From assembly GCA_942492915.1 (NCBI GenBank), contig OW818662.1:3720001-3784000 (forward strand): a DNA stretch of 64,000 nucleotides, read 5' to 3'. The position numbers were made by a program, and so were the translations under genes. Below the pieces are notes generated by a model. That model worked only from the letters and a program-made list of their open reading frames with translations. It ran no database searches and was not told the origin of the DNA. The DNA comes from Turneriella sp942492915. GTDB lineage: Bacteria > Spirochaetota > Leptospiria > Turneriellales > Turneriellaceae. The stretch's first letter is position 1. Each line of letters begins with the position of its first letter. Shown here piece by piece: positions 43,879 through 53,211 of the stretch.

Positions 43879-45464
43879 GGCGTCATCAGGCTGAGATAAG
43901 ACGCGGCGGCTTCGGTCCACGAAAAATCGGTGAGCATTGCATTCTCTTGCATTTTCAAGAATTGTTTCTTTTCATTTTGTATCATGTCGAGTGCGCGGTG
44001 GATTGAGGCGAGAAACGCTTCGGCTTTGCTCTTGCGGTCATGGCCCGTGTACAAGAAACCGTTGTAGTCGTGCCGAATCGTGTCTCTGAGACCTCCCACT
44101 TCGGCGGCGATCGGTAGACAGCCATAGCGCATCGCCTTCATTTGGCTGGTGCCGCAGGGCTCAAATTCAGATGGCATGAGCATAACGTCGGCCGCGGCGA
44201 AGAGGCGTTTTTCGAGATCGTCGTCGAAACCACCGAAGAGCAAAATATTCGGCGCCGCGCGCGTTTCATCGGCGAGACGGGGCAGCAGATCACCTTTGCC
44301 CAGAAAAACGAGGTGCAACTTCTCATTGGCGAGATGCTGCAACAGATTGTTGCCCGAAGCCGACTCAAGAAATTGCTGAATCTTCTGGCCCGTGAGCCGT
44401 GTGACTGCGACGAGAAGTGGCCGTGCAATAAACTCTTCGCGACCTAAAGACTTCAGCTTTTCGTAGAGCGCAATCTCTGTGCCGCCGACAAGCGCTTCGC
44501 TTTCAAGCAGCCTGTCGATGATTGCCGGTATCTCGTCGAAGAGCGCCGCGCGGTTTGTGGTGCAGCCTTGCGCACGATTCTTATGCGTGTAGGGCAAACG
44601 CAGTTTCTGCGGGTCATAATAATCGATGTCGATGCCGTTGGCGATGCCGCTGAGGCGGCCAAGCCGCGCCAGCTCGCTGAAATCGTCTTCGAGCCCGCGC
44701 CCACCGAGAAAATCGGTATCACGCGAATCGGGTCGGCAGATTTCTTCTGCGTACGTAGGCGAAACAGTTGAGACCCGGTCGGCAGAATGCAGTGCTGCCC
44801 GCATCGGGTTGATACAGGCGATGTCGGCATGGCGGTCGAGGTATGGTGCGAACAGCTCTGTCTCGATGCCGGCGAGGTCGGGGTACCAATCGAGAAACCC
44901 CTGCAAGTGAGCGAATTTGGCAAAGGGCCGGGTACCCTGGTATTCAAGGTTGTGCACCGTGAAAAGGCGGTAGATGTCTTGCAGGTTTTGCAGAGCCGGG
45001 TGCACTTTGATGAGCAGCGGCACAAGGCCCGTGTGCCAGTCGTGGCAGTGTATTACGTCGATGCGCTCTTTTTTCTGAATATGCTGCAGCACTTTGCAGG
45101 CTGCGAGCGAGAAGAAGGCAAAACGTTTGGCGTCGTCTTCAAAGTAGCCGCGCTTCAGCTTACCGCTATCGATGTAAACGTCAGAATATTCGCCGCGAAA
45201 AAAATGGTCGCTGTGCACGAGCAGAACGCGAATGCCGAAATGTACCGTTTCAAACACAGAAACAGACAGCTCTTCGCCGCCATAGAAGCATGACACAGTC
45301 GTGTAGAGGTGCACCTCGTGGTGAATCTCGGCGTAATAGGGCAGAATAATCGTAACCCGATGGCCACTCTTGTGAAATGCATCGCTGATGCCCCAGAGTA
45401 CGCCGCCGAGCCCCCCGCGCTGCGCGAGCCCCGAACATTCGCTGCTGATCTCGATGATGTTCAT
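43875..45464 (-). CDS. glgA: Glycogen synthase (GT5) with altered donor-binding motif
   Basis: A 529-residue GT5-type protein. N-terminal half: MNIIEISSECSGLAQRGGLGGVLWG corresponds to the usual K-T/V-G-G-L ADP-glucose loop but lacks the lysine (Gln in its place) and the following Asp. DVIHCHDWHTGLVPLL, FTVHNLEYQG and the C-terminal SEFEPCGTSQMKAMRYG and VGGLRDTI match the family, including the conserved Glu and Cys-Gly. It should add glucose from a nucleotide sugar to growing alpha-1,4 chains in the cytoplasm; donor specificity may differ from ADP-glucose. ATGA overlap with the porin gene, GTGA overlap with glgX. Confidence 0.85.
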   Translation of the reverse strand: MNIIEISSECSGLAQRGGLGGVLWGISDAFHKSGHRVTIILPYYAEIHHEVHLYTTVSCFYGGEELSVSVFETVHFGIRVLLVHSDHFFRGEYSDVYIDSGKLKRGYFEDDAKRFAFFSLAACKVLQHIQKKERIDVIHCHDWHTGLVPLLIKVHPALQNLQDIYRLFTVHNLEYQGTRPFAKFAHLQGFLDWYPDLAGIETELFAPYLDRHADIACINPMRAALHSADRVSTVSPTYAEEICRPDSRDTDFLGGRGLEDDFSELARLGRLSGIANGIDIDYYDPQKLRLPYTHKNRAQGCTTNRAALFDEIPAIIDRLLESEALVGGTEIALYEKLKSLGREEFIARPLLVAVTRLTGQKIQQFLESASGNNLLQHLANEKLHLVFLGKGDLLPRLADETRAAPNILLFGGFDDDLEKRLFAAADVMLMPSEFEPCGTSQMKAMRYGCLPIAAEVGGLRDTIRHDYNGFLYTGHDRKSKAEAFLASIHRALDMIQNEKKQFLKMQENAMLTDFSWTEAAASYLSLMTP

Positions 45465-47863
45465 AGATGGTAGCTTGCGCCGACCGTGGGTATAATTGCG
45501 AGGCTTACCGGCGACGTCGGCATAAAAACAAAGCGCGCGGCCGCTTCGACGCTGATCTTGTCAGAGAATCTGTATTGGTAGCCCGCCGAGCCGGTTACGA
45601 TGAAATAACTGCCCAGGTCGACCGACTTAGGGGCGCCTCGTACGCTGTATTGCAGCAATGGAATTCCATAGCCGATCTCTGCGCCGGCGAAAATGCCCTT
45701 CAGCGCCTCGGGCACAAAAGGTAAGTAATAGCGCAGACCTGCGGTGACGGCAAAGAAGTTCAGGCTGCTCAGGGTGTTGCCGGTTGTGCGGTCGACAGTG
45801 AAATCGTAAACCGGCAAGAACCACATGCCACCGGTGTAGGCCAGGTCACCCGCCCTCGCGGTCACGTGACCGCCGCCGCTGACACCACCCGTTGAATAGT
45901 TGATCACGCATTGCCGACTCGTGAGACCCAGGCAACCATCGGCGTCACTTACCATGCGGTCGGCGAGTCCCGTGGTCATTGGCCCAACCTGTAGCGCCCA
46001 ACCGCCCCATACCGTCGTGAAGATGTCGTAGCGTTTAGGTTTAGAAGGGTCTATATCCTCACCTTTGTGAACCTGCGACAGGCGCTCGGTCTGCTGCGCC
46101 ATCGGCGGCATGTAGCCTTCTTCCCAACCGCTGACAGAAAACCAGTGCTCGAACTCGACACGCACCATGTGGTGCCAGTGAATGTCGCGGTTGAGATTGA
46201 ACTGGTTGCGGCGGTTGAGGCTTTCTTCGAAACTGTTGCCAAATGCCCCCTGCACATTCGAGTGCTGCACACCATAGAGCAGGCGAATCACCGGGCGCGA
46301 ATAGATGCCCCGGCCCGCTGGGTTTATCGTAAAGCCGGTTTTAATCTGGTACGTGTGCTTCGTATCGGTATCGCCCCACTCAAGGCCGTCAACGTCGGGT
46401 ATGCCGCCCGTGTTCGATTTGATGGAGTTAAAATGTTCGCGGTAGCGGTTACCGATTTCAGACTTTTCGCGTGAGTACACGAGTTCGAGCAGGTAATGCA
46501 GGTGCTCGGTGATATACCACATGGGCCGTACGACAACCGAATAGCGCGTGCTGTTGTGGTCGTCGGGACGAATGCGGTTGTCGTTGTCCCAGCTTTTGCC
46601 GTAGGCAAAACCCGCGTTCAGGTCGAAGTGGTTCGGTAGCAGGCGAATCTGTATTTCATCGTAGAGTGTGAACTCGTAGCGTTCATCGGTAAATGAGGAT
46701 ATATAGATGTCTTTGCTTTCGTTGTCGTACGTTTCGCGTACCGCGATCTGTGGCGCTTTCTTCTCAAAGCGAACGCTGAGGTCGTTCCAGTAGATCTTGA
46801 GCGGGCCGAACTCGGGGCCACCAAAACCAGTCCACAGCGTACCGCGCCAGTAGTTCGCGCCCGTATTCTGCGCCCACGGGAAAAAATCAGAATTACCCGG
46901 ATTTTCAAGCATAAACTTTTTGAACGCTTCGCCGCGCATGACGTCGGCGTAGGCAACTGTGGGTGTCTGGTTCGGTGAGCCGCGGTTGGTTTCACTTTCT
47001 CTTTCCCACATCATCTGAAAGGTGGTGCCGAGTTGCCACTTGGGCATGAACTTGTTGCTGAAGCTCTTAAGCGCCTGTATCTCATAGAGATTGAGTTTCA
47101 CGAGGCCGCCCACAGTCGGTATCACCGCATACTGGTGGCCTTCCCACCCGTCATAGCTGCGGTTGCGGTAGATCGACCAGCCCGAATCGCCGACTCCTGC
47201 GAAGTATTCGAACCACTTGGTACGCTGACCGGCGCGAAAACCCACGGTATCATAGAACACTTGCGAGGTGAAATTATCGAAGATGCCGATGTAACCCATG
47301 TTATACCACAGGTTGCCGGTCTGCGTTACGAGTGTTTTCGCGAGCACGTTTTCGGTTTCTACCCAGATATGGTTGATGTTAAAATTGCCGAGGCCGCCCT
47401 GACCCTTGTCGTAACCGCGAAAGCTGCCACCTTCGATACGCATGAAGAGCGTCGCGCGCGGCGCTCCCGGCGCTTCGGGGCGCACGACATGGTAACCAAA
47501 GTCTGCCATGAGCCACGGCGTCTCGTTCATGAGCCTGCCATAGAAGGGCGACCAGCCGAGTGTGGGCGAGTTATAGCCAAAGTCATCTTGCGCGCTCGCG
47601 CGAAAGTACATGTTAAAGAAGAAAGGTTTTGGCACCTTGAAGCCGCTCTTCTTTTCTTCGAGATCGGCTGCATCGCCGGGGGCGGTGGCTCCCTCTTTAG
47701 CATCGGTCGCCTCGGCACCTTTCGTCGCAGCGGGCGCCGATTCCGTCACCGTCGCCGTGGCATTGGGTCGGTTCAGTTTGATTTTTTCAGAGGTGGCCTG
47801 TGCCCACACCCACCAGGTCGATGCGAATGCCGCAAAAACAAATACGATTCTAAATTTACGCAC
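45461..47863 (-). CDS. LamB/OprB-like carbohydrate porin
   Basis: From a GTG at 47863 (an AAAGAGA site precedes it; a TTG at 47869 also possible) the product is 800 residues, much larger than maltoporin (about 420). It has a signal peptide (FVFAAFASTWWVWAQ), an Ala/Thr/Glu-rich linker to about residue 70, then a barrel with long strands rich in Tyr, Trp and Phe (FFFNMYFRAS; LGWSPFYGRL; LFMRIEGGSFRGYD; GASYHL at the C-terminus, ending in an aromatic-hydrophobic pattern fit for BAM). The aromatic 'slide' residues and the operon between secreted debranching enzymes and glycogen synthase point to maltodextrin uptake. Family assignment is by look and context. Confidence 0.68.
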   Translation of the reverse strand: MRKFRIVFVFAAFASTWWVWAQATSEKIKLNRPNATATVTESAPAATKGAEATDAKEGATAPGDAADLEEKKSGFKVPKPFFFNMYFRASAQDDFGYNSPTLGWSPFYGRLMNETPWLMADFGYHVVRPEAPGAPRATLFMRIEGGSFRGYDKGQGGLGNFNINHIWVETENVLAKTLVTQTGNLWYNMGYIGIFDNFTSQVFYDTVGFRAGQRTKWFEYFAGVGDSGWSIYRNRSYDGWEGHQYAVIPTVGGLVKLNLYEIQALKSFSNKFMPKWQLGTTFQMMWERESETNRGSPNQTPTVAYADVMRGEAFKKFMLENPGNSDFFPWAQNTGANYWRGTLWTGFGGPEFGPLKIYWNDLSVRFEKKAPQIAVRETYDNESKDIYISSFTDERYEFTLYDEIQIRLLPNHFDLNAGFAYGKSWDNDNRIRPDDHNSTRYSVVVRPMWYITEHLHYLLELVYSREKSEIGNRYREHFNSIKSNTGGIPDVDGLEWGDTDTKHTYQIKTGFTINPAGRGIYSRPVIRLLYGVQHSNVQGAFGNSFEESLNRRNQFNLNRDIHWHHMVRVEFEHWFSVSGWEEGYMPPMAQQTERLSQVHKGEDIDPSKPKRYDIFTTVWGGWALQVGPMTTGLADRMVSDADGCLGLTSRQCVINYSTGGVSGGGHVTARAGDLAYTGGMWFLPVYDFTVDRTTGNTLSSLNFFAVTAGLRYYLPFVPEALKGIFAGAEIGYGIPLLQYSVRGAPKSVDLGSYFIVTGSAGYQYRFSDKISVEAAARFVFMPTSPVSLAIIPTVGASYHL

Positions 47864-47884
47864 GGCCAAGATCTCTTTCTGCGA

Positions 47885-50491
47885 CTATTGTTTCTGCAAA
47901 ATCAGCACGCTGCGCGGCGGCAGTGAATACGTACCGGTGACCGTGCTGGCATTGCATTTGGGCGCAGCCGGGTTGAACGTCGAGTCTGAACTATTGGCGC
48001 AGACGTTACCGCTCAGGTTCGCATGAAATCCCTCAAAATAATACTGCGTGTCGACGACGACGTTCCAGGTTCCTGTGGGCAGGTTGATGTTGTGCGTCGT
48101 CGTGCCACCGAGATTAAACGCAATGTAAATTTCTGTTTTGCCCGTCGGTGGGTTCTTGTAGCAGAGCGCAATGACTTTGTCTGTGCCACCCCATGCGGTG
48201 GCCCCGGCAAAACTTGCATCGCAGTTGTTGGGTGAGGCCCCGATGTCGTGCCAGCTGAGATCGGTCATTCCGGGGTAATTGGTCTTGGCGAATGCCCAGA
48301 GGTTGTCTTTGCGAAACCTGATCATCTTGCGCGTGAAGTCGTACATGCGGTACGCGTACGGGTCTGAGACCCACACACCCCAGCGGTACCAGTTGTACTG
48401 GTTGTCTGATCCCGTGCTGTAGGCGTTGTTGTTGCCGAATTGCGTGCGCATCCATTCGTCGCCGCCCAAGAGCATCGGTGTGCCGTTCGCGACCATCAGC
48501 AGGGTGATGAGGTTGCGAAAGTTTTGCCGCTTCAGGTTCTCGTTGAATCCCCAGTCGCGCGAATAGTTACTGCCGTCGTCGCCCGAATACGGGTCGGTAC
48601 CGAGTGGGTTCAGCGGGCCAATCCCGTTGCGTTTCTGGTTATAGCTCAAGAGGTCGTACATCGTGAAGCCGTCGTGCGCGGTGATCTTGTTGATGTTGTG
48701 GTATGGCTGGCGACCATCAAAGCTTTCATTAAACTTCGCCCCGCTGCCGGTGAGTGCGCCACCAAAATCGACGGGTGAGTCTGAGTTAAAGCGGTAGTCG
48801 TCGTTGTTGATAATGCGGCGAGAGACACGCTTGAATAGGTCTGACCATTCGAAATACGCGAAGCCCGTGGAATAGGTTGTGTCCTGGCTGGCGCAGCCGG
48901 TTTCATAACCTGCGTAGTGCTGGCCGTCAGCGCCATAACAATAGGCTTTTGGGTGGTCGCCTAAACGATAGCCACCGATCGACCATGGTTCGGCAATGAT
49001 GCGCGTGTCATAGCGCTGCAGCACCGGGTCGTTGATGATGTGCATCGAAGCAGACATGTTCTTGCGCGTTGCGGTGATGCCCGATGTATTGTCGGCACCC
49101 CATTCTTTCCAGTAGTTGTACGCGTTCCAGTTGTTGGTCGCCTGGCCGTCTTTTTTTTCGAGCACCTCACTGAGGTCAAAGCGAAAACCGTCGACGTGCA
49201 TCTGCTCAACCCAATAGCGCAGGCTATCGATTACCATGCGCCTCACCGGCGGGTGGCCCGTGCGCAGCATGTTACCCGTGCCCGTGTGGTCGTAATAAAA
49301 TTCTTTGTTCGGGCCCGTTACAGCATAATAGCTGTAGTTGTCGATGCCGCGATATGATAAAATCGTCGCGGTTTCTGCCGGGTCATACCCCCAGAAGTTT
49401 GAAGGGTCGTTAGGGTTCGTGGGCACATTGCCTTCAATCAAAGGCACCTTTTCGCGCCACAATCCCCCTTCGCCGGTGTGGTTATAGACGACGTCGATAA
49501 TGACTTCGATATTGTATTTGTGAAACTGTTCGACCATCTGCCTGAACTCGTTCACCTGCGAACCTTTTTCTGGCCGGTAAGCGTATGTGATCTCTGGTGC
49601 GAAAAAATTGAGCGTCCAGTATTTCCAGTAACCGCCGTCGCCCCCCGCCTCGTGCACCGGCAGAAATTCAACCGCTGTTATGCCGAGGTCTGCGAGGTAG
49701 GGTGCAAGTTCGCCCGTGCCGCGAAACGTACCCGGAAACCGTGCGCGGTAATCGTTCGCAAGGCCCGGAATTCCCGGCAGCGAAGCGGCAGAAATACCTT
49801 TAGGATGTACCTCGTAAAAGATGATGGAATTCTTAGCGCGCCGGCCGCCTGTGCTCTGCTTACGCGACCAATAAGCCTGCTCGTCGCCGCTCCACCCATA
49901 GTTGTCGTCGCGCAGCACAATGCCTTTGCCTGCAGCTGCCGTGGTGTCTTCGTGACGGTATGGCCCTGAGGCTGCCATACCCTTTGTCCAGTCGTGCTTG
50001 CGGTGCACGGCTTTGGCATAAGGGTCGAGCAGAAGTTTGTTTGGGTTAAAGCGATTGCCCTGGTTGTCGAAATCTGATTTAAACCCGTACAGTGTGCCCG
50101 GGTACCACGATGAATGGTAGTCAAAATTCGGGCCCCACGCCCGAAAGCCGTAGTAGGTGCCATGGCCGACGCCGTTGACGAATACTGACCAGACATTGCC
50201 GAAGCGCGACATCTGAAATTCTTGCACCGGATATTTGCTCTCAGGGTCTTCGAAGATCAAGAGGTGCACACGCGTCGCGCGCTCTGAGAACAGCGTAAAG
50301 TTCACGCCGCCGTCGACAATCTTCGGGCCCATGACTTCAAGATTTTTGATCATGGTGGTGTTGTACGACGGCGCGTATGGTTCGGCATCGTACATGCGGT
50401 AGAAGTCAGATTTAGGCCCAGCACATTTTGCAGCTAACAATATGCACAGCAGCGCTGTGCATATTGTTAGTTGCCGATTATGTTTTCTCAT
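47885..50491 (-). CDS. Secreted isoamylase/GH13 lipoprotein
   Basis: From the ATG at 50491 (ATGA overlap with the upstream gene) the product is 868 residues. Lipoprotein signal ending LLAAKC (about residue 23). A CBM48 domain (about 40-200) leads into a GH13 barrel: DVVYNHTGEGG, HVDGFRFDLSEVL (nucleophile, about 435), RIIAEPWSIGGY (acid/base, about 500) and TAHDGFTMYDLLSY (about 604), then a C-terminal beta domain. It resembles the cytoplasmic GlgX and probably debranches glycogen or amylopectin at the cell surface or in the periplasm. A 21-bp hairpin covers the signal-peptide codons. Upstream open codons to 50521 belong to the previous gene. Confidence 0.9.
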   Translation of the reverse strand: MRKHNRQLTICTALLCILLAAKCAGPKSDFYRMYDAEPYAPSYNTTMIKNLEVMGPKIVDGGVNFTLFSERATRVHLLIFEDPESKYPVQEFQMSRFGNVWSVFVNGVGHGTYYGFRAWGPNFDYHSSWYPGTLYGFKSDFDNQGNRFNPNKLLLDPYAKAVHRKHDWTKGMAASGPYRHEDTTAAAGKGIVLRDDNYGWSGDEQAYWSRKQSTGGRRAKNSIIFYEVHPKGISAASLPGIPGLANDYRARFPGTFRGTGELAPYLADLGITAVEFLPVHEAGGDGGYWKYWTLNFFAPEITYAYRPEKGSQVNEFRQMVEQFHKYNIEVIIDVVYNHTGEGGLWREKVPLIEGNVPTNPNDPSNFWGYDPAETATILSYRGIDNYSYYAVTGPNKEFYYDHTGTGNMLRTGHPPVRRMVIDSLRYWVEQMHVDGFRFDLSEVLEKKDGQATNNWNAYNYWKEWGADNTSGITATRKNMSASMHIINDPVLQRYDTRIIAEPWSIGGYRLGDHPKAYCYGADGQHYAGYETGCASQDTTYSTGFAYFEWSDLFKRVSRRIINNDDYRFNSDSPVDFGGALTGSGAKFNESFDGRQPYHNINKITAHDGFTMYDLLSYNQKRNGIGPLNPLGTDPYSGDDGSNYSRDWGFNENLKRQNFRNLITLLMVANGTPMLLGGDEWMRTQFGNNNAYSTGSDNQYNWYRWGVWVSDPYAYRMYDFTRKMIRFRKDNLWAFAKTNYPGMTDLSWHDIGASPNNCDASFAGATAWGGTDKVIALCYKNPPTGKTEIYIAFNLGGTTTHNINLPTGTWNVVVDTQYYFEGFHANLSGNVCANSSDSTFNPAAPKCNASTVTGTYSLPPRSVLILQKQ
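50430..50474 (-). promoter_or_regulatory. 21-bp hairpin inside the signal-peptide codons
   Basis: Arms 50430-50450 and 50454-50474 (17 bp perfect, then a G-T wobble and more pairs) with a 3-nt loop, entirely in codons of the signal peptide of the secreted isoamylase, 17 nt after its ATG. No T-tract follows. Possible effects are ribosome pausing, partial termination, or mRNA cleavage and stabilisation. Confidence 0.6.
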
Positions 50492-52998
50492 TGTTTCACC
50501 AACACCACCGCGCTGTAGCACGGCAGACTCCAGTTGTTTGTTGTGGGGCCCCAGCCGCTAATCAGGTTAGTGCCCGTGCCGTTCGCCCAGCGTAGCGTCG
50601 CCGCTGCCTGGTCTGAGCAATTGGTGTTGTCGTTGCCACCAGTAACTGCAGCCACTGCACGCCATGATGCGCCGCCTGTTTCGACAACGAAGTTCTGCGC
50701 GGCGCCCGTCATGTTCGCGAGAATGCGAAACTCAGACTTGGTGTTTATAAACCCCGCGTCTGCGCCCGTGAACCCCGAGCAGCTGGTGCCGCTGCGCGTG
50801 AAAAATGAGATGGTCTGGTTGGGCGTCGTCGTGTCGAAATTTGAGAAGGTGTTCGTGGGGTCAGAAGCGTAGCGCAGCGCCGGGCAGGCTTTGCGCATCT
50901 TCACGAGCGTACCGACAAATGCCAGCATGTCGGCGTTCGTCGTCGCCAGCTGCCAGTCGAGGTTGTTGCCGGTTTTACTCTGGTCTTGTATCTGCCGGTT
51001 GCGCATAAACTCTTGCCCTTCGTAAAGCATCGGTATGCCGTGCGATGTCAAAAGCAACACGCTGCCGATTGCCGATTTAGATTTTGAATCGAGCACTGCT
51101 CGCGCCACGGTCTCTTCGTCGTGGCTTTCGATGTAGTTCAGGGTATCGAGGGGGTGGTTTGAGATACCCTGCCAGACGCCGTCGTCACGGCTCTTGCTGA
51201 AGTACATCGCAGTCTTGCTGCGGCTGGTATAGGTCGTATCGTTGTTACCCTGAATAAATTTTTTCACCGATTCGCGAAAATAGTCGTTCCACTGCGAAAA
51301 GCCGCGGTAGTCAGAACTGCGCTGATTCGCAAAATCGGGGGATGTCCAGCTGCTCTGAACCATGAAGCCGTGGCGCTGCGCGCCGAGCCAGTTCTCGCCC
51401 GTCATGAAATTGGGCAGCTTAATAACATTATTGAAATTGTCGCGTGTGTTGCCGTCGGCCGCATAGGCCTCGCCGGCAGAAGAACGAATGTATTCGCTGT
51501 CGATAATGAGGCTTGATTGCGTAGCCGAAGGCGGAGTCGTGGTTGTCCAGACGCCGGGCTGATTGGCGTCATTGATCATGTTCTGTATGTCGCGCAGGGT
51601 TTGTTCTGTGGTGCCAACGGCCAGATCGAATCTAAATCCATCGACGTGAAAATGTTTCACCCAGTATTTGATGTTGTCCATAACCATTTTGTAGGCAAAT
51701 GGCCGCTGGTTGCGGTCATCAAAGATCTGGTTACCGGTGCCGATGTTCGACCAGTTGAGGCCGTTGGTGCGAAAGTAATAGCGCCCGAACGGGTCTGCCT
51801 GGTAGAGATAGTTGAAGGCATTCGAGGTGTGGTTGAGCACAACGTCGAGAATGACGGCAATACCCTGCGAGTGTAGTTTCTTGATGAGGCGCTTGAGCTC
51901 AAGCACCTGGTAGCCCGCGCGCGCGTCGGTATACGTGCAGGCTTCGTTGGCGTTGGCGCGCGTGCAATACGAAGAATACGACGACTCAGGCGCGAACAGC
52001 AACGACGGCAGATATCCCCAGCTATAGCTCTCGGGGTTATCTTTGTTGTCGTTCGACGATTCGTGCAGCGGCATCAGGTGCACGGCATTCACGCCGACCG
52101 TCGCCGAAAGGTGGGTTGCCATCGCTTCGAAGCCCGTGTACTTTCCTGACAGGTTGTCAGCGCCGGTCGCACCCAGCGCGGTCATCAGCGCACCGTTGCC
52201 GGCGTAATAACTCTGCTGGTTTGTTTTGCACGTGCTGCCCGCGTGGCTCTGCAGGCACGAAACAGAACCTGACATGTCATCGAGGTGTGTTTCATAAACT
52301 ACATAATTTGCCGTCGCGGGCCGGGCGGTGCCAAACCAGTTGGCGCCGCCGATGTCTGAGGTAACTCCGTCGGTGGCATTCGACCAGCCGCTGAAGACTG
52401 CATTCACCAGCCACTGCGTGTCGATGATGACGCCGTGGCCATGCGAGCCTGCGCTCGCGAGCGCGTAGGGGTCGGTGATGTAACGATCGCGTTCGGCGAT
52501 TGTCTTGTTCTCGTAGTTCTGCATGCAGTTGATGCGGTAACGGTAATAATACCTGCCTGCGCCTGCCGCAGAGACCGGGCGCGCGTCGGCAACCGTCAAC
52601 GCGGCTGAGCTCCACACGCCGAAGCCGGCATTGCCCGCACCGTCACGCGTCATCGGCACCACCGACGTTGGGCTAAAGAGACTCTGTGCCGCGGTGTCAT
52701 AGAGAACAACTTCTACCTGCTGCGCAGTGGGAGCGAAAAATCTGAAAGTGGTGTTCGCGCCATCATACACAGCGCCCATTTTCATGTCGCGAATCGTCGG
52801 CCACTGTGCTGCCGTCGGTTGCGCGTAAGAGTTGGGTGACTGCGGGTTTGTGCACGGCGTATCGATGACGTTGCCGTCGGCGTCGGTCAGGTCGATAATG
52901 GGAATATATTGGCGCTGCTTCTGTTCGCTGTTGCAGGCGCTGGTGGCGAGCGCGATGGCGGCAGCAAGGGCTATCAAAGAATCGACGCTGCGCCGCAT
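50488..52998 (-). CDS. Secreted pullulanase-like GH13 lipoprotein
   Basis: From the ATG at 52998 the product is 836 residues with a lipoprotein signal (MRRSVDSLIALAAAIALATSAC). An N-terminal CBM48 (about 75-150: GANTTFRFFAPTAQQVEVVLYD) precedes a GH13_14-type barrel: YSWGYLPSLLFAPESSY (pullulanases usually read YNWGYDP), DVVLNHTSNAF, HVDGFRFDLAVGT (nucleophile, about 456), MTGENWLG (acid/base, about 532) and IESHDEETVARAV (about 626). It would cut alpha-1,6 links of pullulan or branched dextrins outside the inner membrane. First gene of the glucan operon; the 27 codons upstream of the ATG lack any protein-like signal. Confidence 0.9.
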   Translation of the reverse strand: MRRSVDSLIALAAAIALATSACNSEQKQRQYIPIIDLTDADGNVIDTPCTNPQSPNSYAQPTAAQWPTIRDMKMGAVYDGANTTFRFFAPTAQQVEVVLYDTAAQSLFSPTSVVPMTRDGAGNAGFGVWSSAALTVADARPVSAAGAGRYYYRYRINCMQNYENKTIAERDRYITDPYALASAGSHGHGVIIDTQWLVNAVFSGWSNATDGVTSDIGGANWFGTARPATANYVVYETHLDDMSGSVSCLQSHAGSTCKTNQQSYYAGNGALMTALGATGADNLSGKYTGFEAMATHLSATVGVNAVHLMPLHESSNDNKDNPESYSWGYLPSLLFAPESSYSSYCTRANANEACTYTDARAGYQVLELKRLIKKLHSQGIAVILDVVLNHTSNAFNYLYQADPFGRYYFRTNGLNWSNIGTGNQIFDDRNQRPFAYKMVMDNIKYWVKHFHVDGFRFDLAVGTTEQTLRDIQNMINDANQPGVWTTTTPPSATQSSLIIDSEYIRSSAGEAYAADGNTRDNFNNVIKLPNFMTGENWLGAQRHGFMVQSSWTSPDFANQRSSDYRGFSQWNDYFRESVKKFIQGNNDTTYTSRSKTAMYFSKSRDDGVWQGISNHPLDTLNYIESHDEETVARAVLDSKSKSAIGSVLLLTSHGIPMLYEGQEFMRNRQIQDQSKTGNNLDWQLATTNADMLAFVGTLVKMRKACPALRYASDPTNTFSNFDTTTPNQTISFFTRSGTSCSGFTGADAGFINTKSEFRILANMTGAAQNFVVETGGASWRAVAAVTGGNDNTNCSDQAAATLRWANGTGTNLISGWGPTTNNWSLPCYSAVVLVKQ

Positions 52999-53164
52999 GG
53001 GCGTCAGTTTAGGCGCGTGATCAGCAAGTAAAGTAATTAGTTTGTGGGGCGTGTCGGCTGAGGCCTCTGAAATAGGCATAGCTGTGAAAATCCATAGCCT
53101 GGTAATGTGACATAATTAAACGCCGGTTCGTGGCCTGAAATTGTTGCGAGTCCTGTACAGACAG

Positions 53165-53179
53165 AACGGATATACCGTT
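53165..53179. promoter_or_regulatory. Inverted repeat in the divergent region before the dehalogenase gene
   Basis: AACGG, ATATA, CCGTT, 32 nt before the dehalogenase ATG. It is operator-sized and AT-centred, overlapping where a promoter -10 region might lie. The 213-nt divergent region 52999-53211 otherwise shows only AT-rich stretches without a clear consensus promoter. Confidence 0.35.
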
Positions 53180-53211
53180 TTACGCAGCGTACCCACAATA
53201 AGGTTTACCTC

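Noticed and set aside
47033..47926. A 297-codon plus-strand open frame
   Set aside because: Antisense to the porin gene; no signal peptide or domain, composition typical of a shadow frame.
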